This document shows, piece after piece, positions 1 to 13,700 of a stretch of 64,000 nucleotides of DNA; the stretch's first letter is position 1; each line of letters starts with the position of its first letter. Under the pieces are notes generated by a model. The model did not search any database. It was not told the DNA's origin and saw only the letters and a list, made by a program, of their open reading frames with translations. The position numbers and the translations under genes are program-made. Origin of the DNA: Anarhynchus alexandrinus. Taxonomy: Eukaryota > Chordata > Aves > Charadriiformes > Charadriidae. The stretch covers positions 2,432,842 to 2,496,841 of the forward strand of contig VUYV01000045.1 of the NCBI GenBank assembly GCA_008711295.1. The letters run 5' to 3'.

Positions 1-3000
1 CTGCGTGTGAGCTTCAAAGAAAACCATATTTGGTCCTCTAGGACAGTAAAAAGATTGTTTGAAGTTAGTAAAGCACATGTGTAAGTATTGGCAGGCTCAG
101 GGCTTTTATCCTCAATGAATACAAATGTCTTACCGTGTTAGAAGTCATTATTGTTTAGAAATAATAGTTGTAAGTGTTTGAAGCGGATAGCCCTTGAAAT
201 ATGCTGGTTTGAGTGGTTCATTATACTATACAACATTTGTTTGTTTCTATGTATTCTGAAAGGATATTAATATATCTTTTAAAGAGTTTAAGCCTTTTTG
301 TCCTTTCTTGCTTTTGAAAGGAGAAAAAAAAAAGTGTTTCCATGTCAACTAACACATTTGTTCTCATGTATTAAGACCATTGTGTAATTGAGTTTTTTCA
401 CTGTAAGATATGATTTGTTGAAGGTCAAGACGACTCCTGTCAAATAGACTTAACTGGTTAGAGTTTTAAAATGCAAATCATCAGTCCACTCTCATTCAAA
501 CATGTTCGGTAACATGTAAGTAGACATTCCTGGAAAATTATTCGTTTTGTGGCTGCAGCTTTAATGAAACGCACACCTAATTTTATTCCGCAGAACTTCT
601 CAGTCAATTAAGTGATCCCACACGAGGAGCTGGAGCTGCTGCAGCACAACGGATAACCTGACTGAGGTGAGAAAGCCTCAGCTCAGCCGGTTTCCAGCAC
701 TGGGAAGGTTTAGGCCAGCCAGTCCTTGGTAGAGTGCCCTCCACCTTGTAAGCGGTCACCAAGGTGACTTTGCGCCTGGTATTTGATTGCCTGAGAAGTG
801 TCAGGAGAAGAGATGAAGGCCTAGGGACAATTCACCTCTGCTGCACCTTCCAGTCCATCACCTGCTATACTGCCTTGACCGTCATGGGTTTGCATTCCTC
901 ATTACTTGACTGACTATGCATGTCTCATTTAAGCTTTTGGTATTCATAGGGCAAGCTGGGTGGAAGCAGTGTCACACTTTTCTTTTCCTTTTCTCTGTTC
1001 CTGAAGAAATTTGGATGATTTTCCCTCAACAACAACAACAAAAAAATCACTGAAAGTTTTGACCAGTTGAGATTATAAACCTATCATGTCATTTAGTTTT
1101 TTACTTTTCCAGAGCGGCTGAGCTGCCTTTAAGGCAGTTCTTACAAAATCTCCTGCTAATCAGGAGTTCTTAAACCTATGAAAAATTTGTCACTTTTTTG
1201 CAGTTAACAGTATTTCCTCTTAACCATTTTATTATATCTAAAACCAGGAAAGAAGCAGGAGAGTCCTTATAATGGTGATGATATGGTACAGGCACCGTAT
1301 GATGGACTTTCTGTTAAGAGTGGCAGTTCCTGTTTAATCTTTCAGTGTAAACTAAGGGACAAACTTAAATAATTTCTACTACATGCATAACTTGGGAGGA
1401 GGGTGAGAGGGAGGAAACCCAGAACATATAAACCCATGTATTTTAATTTATGCTTACTAGTGAATAAACTTAAATTATCATAACACAACTTCAGTCGTTG
1501 TAATACTACTCTTTTTATTGTAAGAGCCGAAGTAATTAATCTGTATATTTATGATCCTTGTCTATGATTAGTTTTCTGTCACAGGATGTGGTGAGTCTGT
1601 GCTGTTATGACTATATTTTATTTACTAATATTTTCCTACACAGTGCTGAACACTCCCTGCTGAAGAAGCTGAATGGACAAATCCATGAAGATATCTTTCA
1701 TTTTCCCTGACAGTGAATGATGTTTCCATATATAAACATAATAATAGAGTCATTACATATGCACTCACATTATCATAGCTGCTGTGTGCTCGGTGTTATT
1801 CAAAACAAGGCAGGAAGCCAAATCTTCCTAGTTCCCATTTTGATTTAAATTGTATTTGTAATAAAGGGATTTTCATTCAACCTAAATGCAGTTTCATCCT
1901 AGTCCAACAAACCTCCCCACTTCTTTTTTTTTTATTATTATTATTTTTCCTTTATTCTAGGTCACTCAGTCCTGATACAAGTGAAATTCTCCTCTGGTGG
2001 TGATAACAGCAGTGCTACTCAATGAACTATAACAAGGGCTCTAAATGCATCTCCTGTAGCATACCACAGTGATTTGCAAAAGTGGGAATAAATCAAAGCA
2101 GTGAAGAGATGCCATGTTGAGCCAGAAGCTAAATGTTACATCTTGTTGCATGAGGCTAGGGGGAGAACAGATCCTGTTTTTCTGGCAGCACAATATCTTT
2201 GTGCTTGTTACCTCCGATCCAACCCCATTAAAACAATCATTCAGAATCTGCAGGAAATTGTCACCTCTTTCTTTCATGCAATGGCAGCTGGTATTGGTGC
2301 CTACACACATTTCTCATTTCCTTCAAGATTTTCAACACACATTAAAAAAAGAAGCTTAATTTATATTAAAAAATGTGTCAGCTTACCCTGAGGCTCAGCA
2401 CGGGCACCAGGGAAAAAAATAAAAGATAAATGCCTCTAGGTGAACTGGCAGAGGCTCTAATTCTCCACTCACTCTACTGCTACACAGTATGCACTGCATT
2501 AATCATTTCACATAGGCAGGCGTTTAAAAAACTTCAGCAATTTTAAAACAAAGATGCATTGCCCTAAACTTAATAATAATGCAGCTGTATCTTGTAGAAC
2601 AATCTCAGTTCACGCATACTGTATCCCCTAATAGAAGAGGTATAAAATAATATTGGAATCTTCTGTCACATAATTTTTATTATTCTGTTTCTTTTGTCTA
2701 TACAGTTATGTCCCCTCTAGTGGGCATTTGTGTGTGCATGTATAAGTATACATATATAATGTTGTCATTTGTCTTATTCGCTTGCTGACATACACAGGAT
2801 GTTTTCTACCTCCCATTTTTATCGTGTGGCTGGGTAAATGTGTTATGTGATCCTAGTGAACTCTGTTACACCTCAGTCCAATTCAAATATAGTTTTCCTT
2901 TAACTTTTCTGTGCTAGGGAATAGGGAAATATTTTTCTCACTTTTCCACTTTTCTAGCTTATATGAGTGTTACAACATGTTACAACATTCACATATTTTT

Positions 3001-3329
3001 TATTTTGTTTCTCCCTCATTCTGGTATTATCCTGTTCTCCATGTGCTTAACAGTGCTAAAGTCACAAAGATAAGTACAAATAATACTTGAAGGTGGAAGA
3101 CGACATCAGGTCTAGGAAGGTGGCAATGATATGCTCAGGCGTCAAAGATGAGGAGTACAAAGCTGTGATGGAAGGACTGCTTTAGGGGATAGGACCTACA
3201 GGCATGGCAGCTCTAGTGCCAGTGAGAGCTACGAGAAGATCAGTAAAGATCTGGGTTGCGTGAAGGTCATTGTTTCATTGCTTGATATACAAGGTGCTGC
3301 AAGGCTGGCTGACCTAACCAGCTGGAGAC
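1..3329. other. Intergenic DNA 3' of NOX3
   Basis: AT-rich single-copy-looking DNA with short homopolymers. No gene recognised. A small exon-like segment with splice-like borders on the plus strand is at 594-666 (see findings). From 3080 to 3329 the sequence may already belong to the adjoining CR1, but I could not match it. Confidence 0.6.
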
Positions 3330-3845
3330 AGTCCTCTTTTGGAGAAAGCATCAGCGGTTTTACAGATGGCGTGTGTAGCTTTACGTAAAGCTGCTATGCA
3401 TGCATGAATAGCAAAAGGAAGACTAGGAAAATGTGGGTCCGCTGCTGAATGGGGTGGGGGACTTGGTGCCCAAGGCCACGGAGAAGATAGAGGTACGCAG
3501 TGCCTTTTTCACCTCAGTCTTTACAGGTGAGGCTGACCTTCAGAGATCCCAGGCTCTTGAGGCAAGTGGGAAAATCTGAAGCAATTCAAACTTACCCTCA
3601 GTGAAGGAGGATCAGGCTAGGGAGCTTTTAAACAAGTCCATGGGAACTGATGGGATGCACCCACAAGCGCTGAGGGAGCTGGCCATTCTTCATTATCTTT
3701 GAATGGTCATGGCAATGGGAGGAGATTCCTGACAACTGGAAGAACGCAAATGTCACTCCTGTCTTCCCAGAATCAGCTCTGAGCAGGGGGTTTGGAGTAG
3801 GTGATCTCCAGGGGTGCCTTCCCACCTCAGTCACTCTGTCATGTG
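3330..3845 (+). mobile_element. CR1 LINE, internally deleted
   Basis: From about 3405 the sequence matches CR1 ORF2 just before the reverse transcriptase, for example the part coding NAFF/SAFFTSVFTG near 3500 and the CACCCACAAGCGCTGAGGG segment near 3660. After CACTCCTGTCTTCCC at about 3770 it jumps to the CR1 3' end, GTGATCTCCAGGGGTGCCTT, at 3801-3820. Most of ORF2 is therefore missing. Stops and frame changes are present, so it is dead. The left edge is uncertain. Confidence 0.75.
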
Positions 3846-4615
3846 TCTTTGATTGTGTATCTTTTAAAGCCCATTCTTCAGTGCTCATGAAGTCGTGTGA
3901 CATTTAAAGGACACCTGAAACTTTTTTCCAGTTTCAGTTGCCTGTCTCGGGAGATCCATTTGCTGAGTGCAAAAGTTTCTGGAGTCTCCTTAACGTATTA
4001 ACCCTCAGAACATATTAGCTTATGGCATGCACAGCCACCATCCCTGCGGAAACGGGAGGTTTAAATGGTGCAGAGTTTGGTAGGGCAAAAGGAATTTGTT
4101 GGACAGTGTGTATATAAATGGTATTGCTGCGGCACAAAAGGTGATGTGGATGTGTGCACAGTGGGAAGTTATAAGAAGTGCAAAATCAGAAAACCAGGAA
4201 GGAAAATGCTTTGAATGTCTGGGCACGATTTAAACAGCAGGAATGCAGTACTGCCTGTGGTAGTAGTTTGATCATACACAAAAGCGAGGTACAGTTCTAA
4301 GTGTCCATTTTACTCACACCTTTTTCTTCAAAGGTTAGTGGCTTGTGCTTGTTTTCACGGAGATGTAGGTGGATTCACAGCATCATTAAGTAAGCAATGG
4401 AGAATCGGCCCTTCAGGTCTTTGAAGGAAAGGCTAAAGATGGGGTCCAAATCTTTAGTTGGCATGGGATGGCATTTTTCCACTGAAGTCAATGCCCCTAC
4501 TTCAATTTACAACTCCTAATATCTGGCTTGAATGCTGCAGAATGTGTAGAGGACAGGAGAAGGTGAGAAAAAAATGCACAATTTGGTATTACCTATTATA
4601 GTTAAGAAGTACAGC
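3846..4615. other. 3' flank / possible 3' UTR of NOX3
   Basis: Follows the NOX3 stop codon on the minus strand. It probably includes the 3' untranslated region, but no canonical polyadenylation hexamer is present here. An AGTAAA variant at 4309-4314 is the nearest candidate. No other gene or repeat seen. Confidence 0.5.
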
Positions 4616-4742
4616 CTAGAAACTTTCTTTGTTATAGTGAAACTGAACTCCTCTTGGATCAACTGATGAATATGAGTTGCATGTCTTTTGAAGGATCTTA
4701 GAGAGGGTCTGGGGTCCACAGAAGAATACTCCAATACTGTTT
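4616..4742 (-). CDS. NOX3: NOX3 coding exon 13 (stop)
   Basis: One hundred and twenty-seven coding bases, completing Arg526 and encoding residues 527-567 then TAG. It carries IGVFFCGP, with Cys534 matching the NOX2 NADPH-site Cys537, and the family C-terminus [16 protein letters not shown]. The acceptor is GTTTACAG. The 3' untranslated end is not bounded: no AATAAA was seen on the minus strand until 2999-3004; an AGTAAA variant lies at 4309-4314. Confidence 0.96.
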
Positions 4743-7700
4743 CTGTAAACGCAGTAACAACAAAAATGTGAGAGTAGCAGAGTGAATGGATAAAACTGTA
4801 CCTTTTGGCTGCCTCCAGCTTTGCATCTTTTGAAACGGCTTTTTGAGAAATACATTTGAAAAAAATTGCGTTACTGTCACAAAGTATTACAGTGTAATTA
4901 TTTAAATACTTTAGTGTTTGTTATGTCTTATAGTGTTTATTATGTCTTATTGCATTATTGATTTGGATTGCTATATTAGAGGTCAGAAACTGTTTTAAAT
5001 GGTAGTTCTTTGGTTTTGATTTTCATTGCTTTTTTTAATCAGAGAAGCAAACATTCTGCTTGGGCTGAAAATTCTCAGTGCTTTTTCTCCAGCTGAGTTA
5101 ATTTTTTTTTTTCTAAAAAATATACAAAATTCTCAGTTACTTCTGAGTTTTCTTCTTTTCTTTTCCCCCTTATTTTAATGCTTTTCTGCCTATGGGAATT
5201 TTTAAAATGGCTGATTTAATAATAAAAATTGTAAATAGGTAGTTCTTATAAAATAAGAACATTGTAAGAACATAGTTATTATAAAATAAGAACTGGAAAC
5301 CTGGTTACTTGCTGCAAAGTGCCTTAAAGGGTTTGCATCTAGGTACACAGCACATATTGCTTTAAAACATATATATGTGCACACGGATACACACACGTGC
5401 TGTGCTACTGGGGAAAGCTCAATCTCCGTAAACACAGTGCAAGTGACAAGTGACAGCATGAGTTTCAGAAAGTTCACTCCTGTAAAAGAGGAGCTGTAGA
5501 TACGATTTGGGTGCCCAAGCCATAGTCCCCAGAAGTAGTACCTGTGTTGCTCATGTGCTGGATTGCACTGGTTTTAACCCAAAATGGTATGTTCCTGCTA
5601 ATCTGCTAAAAGACACTGTTGCAGCCACCATGGACCTAAGTGCAGGGAGCCAAAATTTAGTCAGTTTGTAAAAGCTGATTGTTCCATCACACAATAGAAA
5701 CTCTAGAGTTTCTTTGCCTCTTGAACCTTCTGTATCTCAGAGCAGGAAAAGGTATTTTTTTGTCATAAGGAAAGTTTATTTCATGCAAGGTTTTCTTTAC
5801 GCATTGACCATAAGCACGGGCATCTAAGTTCAGAAGCAAATACAGATTTTTCTGTCACTTTAGCACTGGCTTTCTAAGGAAATACCGCAAGATCCTGTGA
5901 AAGAAGAAAGTTAATGCCCATCTCCTTCCCTGAGCATCAGAAAACCAGATTTTTCTCAGTTGTACTTAACAAAAGTAACAAAAAATAATGTTCCAACTAT
6001 AACTTTAAAAGCTCTCTTTATGCAGTAGAATCCCTATAAAAGGTCTTTCAAAAATCGTATTTTCTACTCTTGGCCTTATTCTATTTTTAATCTTTCCTAT
6101 TTCCTGATTGTATTTATTTGGACCTCCATCAAGTGGTTTCTCTATTACTGTTATTTTTTGCAATTTTATGGTATTCTTGTAGCTTACTGTATTCTCTTTG
6201 ATCTCCTCCCTTTCAGCTTTTTCTTGAGTCTTTTTCATCTTAAAAAAAAAAGTTCTCTTCTTTTTCTTTCTGTATCTTTGTCTCCCAAGTGCAAGCCTTT
6301 ATTTTGCATTAGCAGGTAAATTTTTGGAAATCATAAAGAGTCACAAAGATTCTGGAATTTTGTACTGCTGAAGAGAAATTGTTTCAAATTCTTGCTTCAA
6401 AGGCTTTTGGGAACAAAGAAGCTTTTCTCAGACCGCTAGCGAATCCACCAAGTTCAAATGAACTGTCTTTGCCAGCAGAGATGAACTAATAACAGAACAG
6501 CATAGTCTTGCAAGAGTAGCCAAATATGTTAGGGGAACAAACATATCCTTGACATCATAAGAAAAAAATCACAGTTTATCTCTTTAATAACCATCTTCAA
6601 GGGAAATTAATGCTACTTTGTCCTTTGTGCAGAACAGTAATTGGATTGTGTGTTTCAATTATATCTGGACAAAGGCCAGGATATTGAAATACTTCTAAAT
6701 ATTAGATTTTCTTGTCCAAAAATTAGATTTTATTGGCATTCTCTTTCCGAGATTTCTTCATTAAAAGCTTCATTAAGCATAAATCTTCTTTCCACACAGC
6801 AAAAAAACTAAATTATTTTAAAAGGGTCATTTAGAAAGGGTTGCCCTCCCCTTCTCCCACTGTTTATGCTGAGAGAAGAGTTACCTAACAAGGTTAGAAG
6901 CCAACCTGCCTTACCGAGGATGGTTTTCGGCTAGTTGCTTGAACTCATTGTCCCAGTTTGGCCTTCCGTAGCAAGTCTTCTGTCTCAAACCAGTGATTAC
7001 ATCCATCTTGTCATCGTAATGTAGGGCTATGTGAGTAGCCTAAAAGCAAATTTACAAGATCATAATTTTAGAGTCAACAATGTATACTCCAAGTAAAAGG
7101 AGAAAGCAATAATGCTGCTTCGTGGTGAAAGACAGAAGTATTAATGAGGGAAAGGAAACTGTGTAATTATCCAATGGAAGGAGGAGAGGAGAGGGAGAGG
7201 AGAGAAGAGAGGGAGAGGAGAGGAAAGAAGAGGGAGAGGAGAGGAGAGGAGAGGAGAGGAGAGGGGAGGGGAGGAGAGGAGGGGAGAGTGAGAGGAGAGG
7301 AGAGGAGAGGAGAGGAGAGGAGTACTCAAGAGTTCACAGAATGACTAAGTGCAAAAAGCACTTCCAAAAGTGCCAGAGACCTCAAAGGAGTTCAGCTTCT
7401 TGAGATGAAACGTTCAAAATGAGTTGGGATTAAATACCTGTCTTTGCTGGCCTGGGCTTAAGTGCCTCAGTCACTTTTACAGTCAGATCTTATATTCTTA
7501 AACCTTTTCTCAGTCTTTGAGTATTTCACCCCACACTTCATTCATTGCGGATCCTGAAGTGACAGTCACCATTATAAAAGCAGAGTTGGAGTTTAGGAAA
7601 GGGAACAAAGTGTACTGTAACAGGGTTTGACAATAAATATTAGCAATTACGTGCACCTTTAAGTAAACCCAGAGCATTCTGCTGCGGATGGAAAAGACAG

Positions 7701-10700
7701 CAGATGTACCAGCTCAGCAGGGGTAAAACCCTGAGTGGTTTGACTCTTCTCCTCAGCTGGAGGCAGGTGCAGAAAGTGGATCAGCTCAGGTGAAGCACTG
7801 AACTAAGCGAGCCGTGCAGCTCCCAGTGCCAAGAAAACAAATCCTGATTTTCATGGGCACTTACTGTCTCTCAGCCCTGATGCTACACCCATTACTGTGC
7901 TATCTGAGTACTTCCCAGGTGCGTATAAAAACAAAACCACCGTCTCTCCTAATTGTGCTGCTATTGTGTAGGAGTAATATGCTTGTTTTCACTACAGACT
8001 ATCATCGTTACTATCACTGTCAAGAAATTACCAGAGGAAAGCTAAGTTAAAAAATGGGCTTTGCATTTAGTTCAGGCCCTAGCATGAACCAGGCATCATT
8101 ATCATCTCTTGCAGAAGTGGTTGCTGAGATTTGGATCCGTTTCCTGGGGAATATTGTGTATTTCTCGTGCTAATGAGTCTTCCATGGTGCTTAACAACTC
8201 AATTATTCTGGTCAAGCACAGTTGTCACAAGAGGTCATGTTTCTAAAAGTTTCTTCTTGTTAGTTTGGGTCAATGTCATGGAGGACTTGGAATAGTGTAA
8301 GAAAGACCTTGAAGTGTTTGGTGGGAGCAGGAGGTGGAGAACGGCAGGATTTTTTAATTGTTTACAGGAAAATTGTGCCACTGAGCAGATGGGCTATTTC
8401 TGTTCACATTAAATGGATTTTTTCTGGAATTTTTGGTGTTAGCCCTTGCTAGAGCTCACAGCATTAAAGTTGCCTAGGAATCTCAGGGGCATTGAAAGGA
8501 GCAATAGGCTGAAACATGATTTCTTGTCCAAGCAGAGGCAGACGTGTGCCATATCTGTTTGACCATCTGATGCCAACATGGAATCTACAAAGAGCTTGAA
8601 GCATTGAATAACTGTTATATCTGAGGACTAAACACCTGCCAGTAGTGGAGGGTGCACAAGAAGTTGTAAATTGCCCATCCTGCTTGGATTCAGCTTCACC
8701 CAACTACTAGTCATCTATATGGTGAGACAGGGAGAGAATGGGGAGAATGTTGGTTTTGTTGTTTGCTAAGAGGGAACTAAAGTAAAGCATCATCCAAATA
8801 TTACTGGTGCTGAAGCTCAAATTTTGAGGAGTAATGAACTGGAATTTACTAAAGGTAAGTAAAACCTATGAGATGAGGGAGCTTTGTGGATGTCTGAAGA
8901 AGGTGGAGCTGTTACCCAGCACAGTTCCCTCGGCTTGGTCACAGTAGGAGAAGCAGCCACTGAAAAGCATTCCTCTTCCCCCACAGCCCTTTAGAGGTGG
9001 GATGCTGGTGGGCCCCAGGAGCAAGAGCAGCACCAGTGTAGGTGGGGAGGTAGCACAGCTTCAGGGATGCTCCTGTGTCACCTAGCTGGCAACACAGGGT
9101 AACGAGGCAATGCTGACAGGATGCTGGACAATGGGGTTTGAGGAGAAGAAGAAGGCACTTCAGAAAAATGCAGGGTACATGAGTGAAGAGAGTCAGACAT
9201 CCCGGCACGAACAGCTGTCTCCCTACCTGACTTCTGGACTGACATTTGCCCAAGAGGGAAGTGGGATGATGACAATTGAGAGACGAGTGCAACTTCGTGT
9301 TTTGTTAGGTTCCTCAATAGCTTCTTTCAAAACAGGTTTTAGGTAATACCCTGTGATATTGCTAATGCACAGTGGTGGTTTCTGTGACTGCCATATACTT
9401 CATGGTGGGAGTAGATTTTTCTGAATATAGCTTTATGCACATACCTCATTACTTGACAGAAGCCCTAAAGACAGCAGAAAGGAACAATGTGGGGTGGGGT
9501 TTTTTTGGTGGCAACAGAGGCAGGAAGGGAAAAGCTCTATGAAATCTATTTTTTTTAATCTCTACTAGGTAGTCCTTCATTTAACAGAGACAGCAGGAAA
9601 TAAAATAGTAGAGCAAAGACCTTCCTGTGAGAGTTATTCTGGCAGGTGCCTAACTGATCGTAGTGTCATCTGAGTGATCCATTAAAAGTAAGAGGGAAAG
9701 AAAATCAACTCATCTGGGTCTAGGTAAGGACTAAAGACGTTGAATAAGATTGAAGCAGTCTAAAGATTTAGTGCCTTGAGTTGGGATGAGCCAATGAAAT
9801 TGTAAGATTGCAAATTTGAAGTCAACCAGAGAAAATATATTTTCAAACGACATGAATTAGTGCATAGAGTTTGTTGCCAAAACGTTCTAAGCACAGCAAG
9901 ATTCAAGACTGTACTGGACATATATGTGAATGACAAAGGTTATACTAAATGATAAAAGTAAACAAAACCCACGCTTTTTATACAACCCTCCTTTTTGAAG
10001 ACATGGACGAAATGTCCCTTCACAATCTCCTAAAAGTCTCTCTGCGCATTTCTGCAAAACACCTGGTAATCAGCACTGCCCAAGCCAAGATATAGGACTG
10101 GAAGGGTCACTGGCTTGATTTCTCCATTCCTGTTTTCCTAAACGTGAGATGGAAGCAGACGGCTTGGTGTCTTTATATTTACAGTTCTTTGTCTCTCTGC
10201 TTCATCCATCATTTATTCAGCTGTTCCTGTTCCATATGTTACCATACTGGAAAAGCAAGGTACATTAACTCAGACTCGTAAGAGTTTCATTATTACCTGA
10301 CTTTCATCCCAGCCAGTGAGAAATATATGATAACTTAGAAAATCATTTTTCCCCTTTTCAGCCATTTTTGTTTCCAAATGGAACAGAAGATCAGCAAACC
10401 ACTCAAATGCTGATGGGTCTCGACAAATCCAGTAAAAATAAACCTGTCAGATAAAAGTAGAGAGATTTAACAAGAAGCAAACTTTCAATAAAACTTCCTA
10501 ATGATTGGCTCAACTCATTAACCACATAGTGTGTAACTCTTCTCCACTGTAAATTTAAATAAAATTACACATAATTTTGATGATGTCGGTTCTATCTTTC
10601 AAAAATTTCATTTTCTTCTTAAACATTGAGTGAATATATTAATGTGCTAGTGAAGACAGGCAGTGTAGAAGTTTCCCATCTCCCCCTGCCAGTGCAGCTC

Positions 10701-13700
10701 AACTTTGACTTAAAATACCTAACCATGCATTTCTTGCAAACAACTTGATTATTCTTTGAAATTTTGAATTTATATTCAGTTATGTGTAAAATGGAATTTC
10801 AGTTTCATTCAGCACTGAAGCAAGGAATTCCTGTTTCTCAAGACCTTATGCCATAGGTTAACAGTTGACGGGGTCTAAAGATACAGTTATGTTCTTTGTC
10901 AGATACCCTGTGTAAAATAGGCTGCAGAATGCCCCTGCTTCTTTTTTAATGTATTTCTTGTTTAAATTGGAGCATATAATTTCTAGAGAAACATGAAACT
11001 GTAATTTTAAAGTTGCCAAAGGAGTAAAATGAACCACTATCCCATGGTTGGTTTTCTATTGGTTGAAAACCTCCTCTCTCTGAAAAATTTACACATTTTT
11101 TCTCATCCAGATTTGTCTAGCTTCATCTTCCATATGCTGGATCTTGTTTTAGTTGTCTGTTGGATTGGAGAGCCTGTTATTAAGGTTTTGTTCCCCAGGT
11201 AGAAATTAGAGGCTGGGGTCAAGTCATCCTATAATCGTCTCTGTGGTAAACCAAACATTCCTGGGATCTGTCCCTGAGAGGCTAATTTTCCAACCTTTAA
11301 TCATTCCTATGGCTTATTTCTGTCTATTTCTCCTCTGCTGCAGACAGTCATAAACAGACCTGAGAGTTTGTTTGAAAAAAAAAAAAGAAGCAAAGCTAAT
11401 TTATTAGGATCTTGGCATAGGGTAATGCTTGCATAGGGAATAAAATCTTTTAAACAAGATGGTTAGTCACTGTCCCTGTGATGATGAGAGTTTCCCTTTC
11501 AAGAGTCCTTGCTGTGGCATCTTCAGCTGCATCAGGTGAGGGTCCTCAAAACCCTTTTTCTGCTCAGTCCTTATAGCCACCTGGCCCAGGTGACCACTCC
11601 AGCCTGTGCATGATCTGTTGTGATCTATTGTGATCTGTTGTCTCAACTACATACAAAGCATCTTCTAACTAATTAACTATGTATAAAAGACTGTCCTGTC
11701 TGACCACTTCTGCAGGAACAGTTTCTGCTGACCATTTGCAAATGCCTTACCTGTGTACAAGTTGATCAGTTTTGCAGCAGAAACAGCCTGCGGTGTCTCA
11801 GGACTGGTGAGATTCCCCTCCCGGGATCTTAATCAACACTCTATTGGCCTAAGCAGAGCAGGAGCTGCCTTAGGGAGTCTTCAGGACAGTTGGAAATTCC
11901 CACCTGGAAACCTCCTCTACCAATGAGACAAATTCTGGGCTGGAAGTACAGCCCATCCCCTAGTTTCAGCTTAGTCCCTTGTGTCCAGCTGGTCCAGCTG
12001 TGTAGATGATTAGACTGGGAGTTCCTGCGCCACCCAGGGGATGAATGTCTGAAGTTCTCTGGGTGTCTGCCCAGGCACTACCCTGATGCCTGGCTGAACC
12101 ACAGTTATAAGAAAAATCTGATTGCAATTCTTATACCTTGAGTTCTGTAGCTGTTGCCACATAATCCATCATTACTTTTGAACAGAGGGCACCAGACCTC
12201 CGGTGGGCCTCTGTAAGCAATGTAATTTTGAGTGTAATTATTTTTATAGTGCCTCCAAAGAAATAATTCACAAACATGGAGGAAGCCTTAAAAAACACAA
12301 TTTCAGATGAAAAAGGAATGGCATGGAGGACGATGTATAAGCTTATACAAAGAGATGGTCAGGACCTGTTTTATTTTGACTGTGATTTTTATTTTAGTGC
12401 AAAATCCCTTAATTTCCTCCAACCCATCTCTCTTTGTGCTCACCAGCCCCTCTGTCTTTTATTACACCTCAATATCAAAGGTAATCTGGAAGGTCTGTCC
12501 CCAAGGCAATCACTGTGGGAGCTCTGATGATTTGGAAATTGTAGCCGTTTTCCATAGGATCAATGAGCTAAAGATGCATATTAGACATTTCTGAAGCGAA
12601 AAATCAGAGAAGAAATCAGAAAGCCATAAAGAGATTTCCTGAAGATTTAATATACTAGGTTGTCAGACTTCTGGTAAGGTGGTGGGAGAAAAATGTGCTA
12701 ATGCCGTGCTTCACTGGAGATTTGGTGAAAGAGACTAACAGTAATTTGAGATGTTTCCTAGATCTGAGTGTGCTGTAAGGGACCATCTGTGGTTTCTGTA
12801 AGAAATATAAATGAAGTATGATCCCAGGAAACAAAGATAAAGCATTCAGGGTTAAGTAGGGTATTTTTACAGCCCAAGAATAGGACTGTCTGCAGAACTT
12901 TAGTACCAACCATCTTGGCTGCTTGCTTTTTCCCCTTCTGTTTCAATGTTTTGCCTTAAATATAACCTCATTGCTTTACAGGGTGTTGCTGCTGATTTAC
13001 AACGGCATAGGTTATGAGGCAAAAAGCAAGCCCACTGACTTTATAGCATTTCATTTTTGTGACCAACAACAGCTTTATTTTAAATTACCAAAAAACTAGA
13101 TAAGATTTATAGCCTTAACCTTTATGTAGTTTTTTTGTGTCTGAATCCTGAAGTCCCCGCTTGTTCCACATCCTCAGCACCTCGAAAATCAGGCCACTGA
13201 GTGCTGTCAGTCTGTATCACACCGTGGCTGTTGATTTGCAGTGAGAAATTTCTTCCCCCAGCCTCGACTCGACCATCTTACTTCTCAAGTCTTTTCAGCA
13301 GTTCATTTCATGGAAATGTATATTTAGTACACGTGTGTGGAGAGGGGGCATGTGCTTCTAAATGAATAATGAATTGTGCTCAGGGTAGCAACTGGGAGCA
13401 TGTGGGCAGGACTGGGAGCCAAGCATGTTCAGGGAAGGAGGAAGAAAAGCCAGCCGATGGGCTGAGACAGTGTGGTCTTGGAAATGGGGGACTGTTTTCC
13501 AGAATATCAGGCTATGGAGCTTGAAGGAGTGCTTTTAGGTTGCAGACCTAGCTGTCACAGTGACATCCAGTCCAGCTGAAATGTCTCAAGCCACCTTTGG
13601 CATAGTCCTCTTGAGAAAGGATGTAGCTTTCTGAAGCCACAGAAATCCCTTAAACTCACCCCTGGTGCGGTTCCACTGAAGCAGCATCCGTTGCACTGCA

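Larger units (their letters stand above)
4743..6914 (-). other. NOX3: NOX3 intron 12
   Basis: 2172 bases, GT-AG. Holds a 19-bp direct duplication (4912-4949) and two copies of a 19-bp palindrome (5242-5260, 5275-5293). Otherwise AT-rich with no recognised element. Confidence 0.9.

Noticed and set aside
3080..3329. Possible processed pseudogene before the CR1 copy
   Set aside because: A short frame (VKDEEYKAVMEGLL) looked protein-like, but I could not match it to any gene and stops follow closely; it may be part of the CR1.
3628..3903. 91-codon minus-strand frame
   Set aside because: Antisense of the CR1 fragment, without any known domain.
7141..7344. Open frames of 62-66 codons on both strands
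   Set aside because: They are translations of the GGAGA/TCTCC microsatellite, with monotonous residues and no coding signal.
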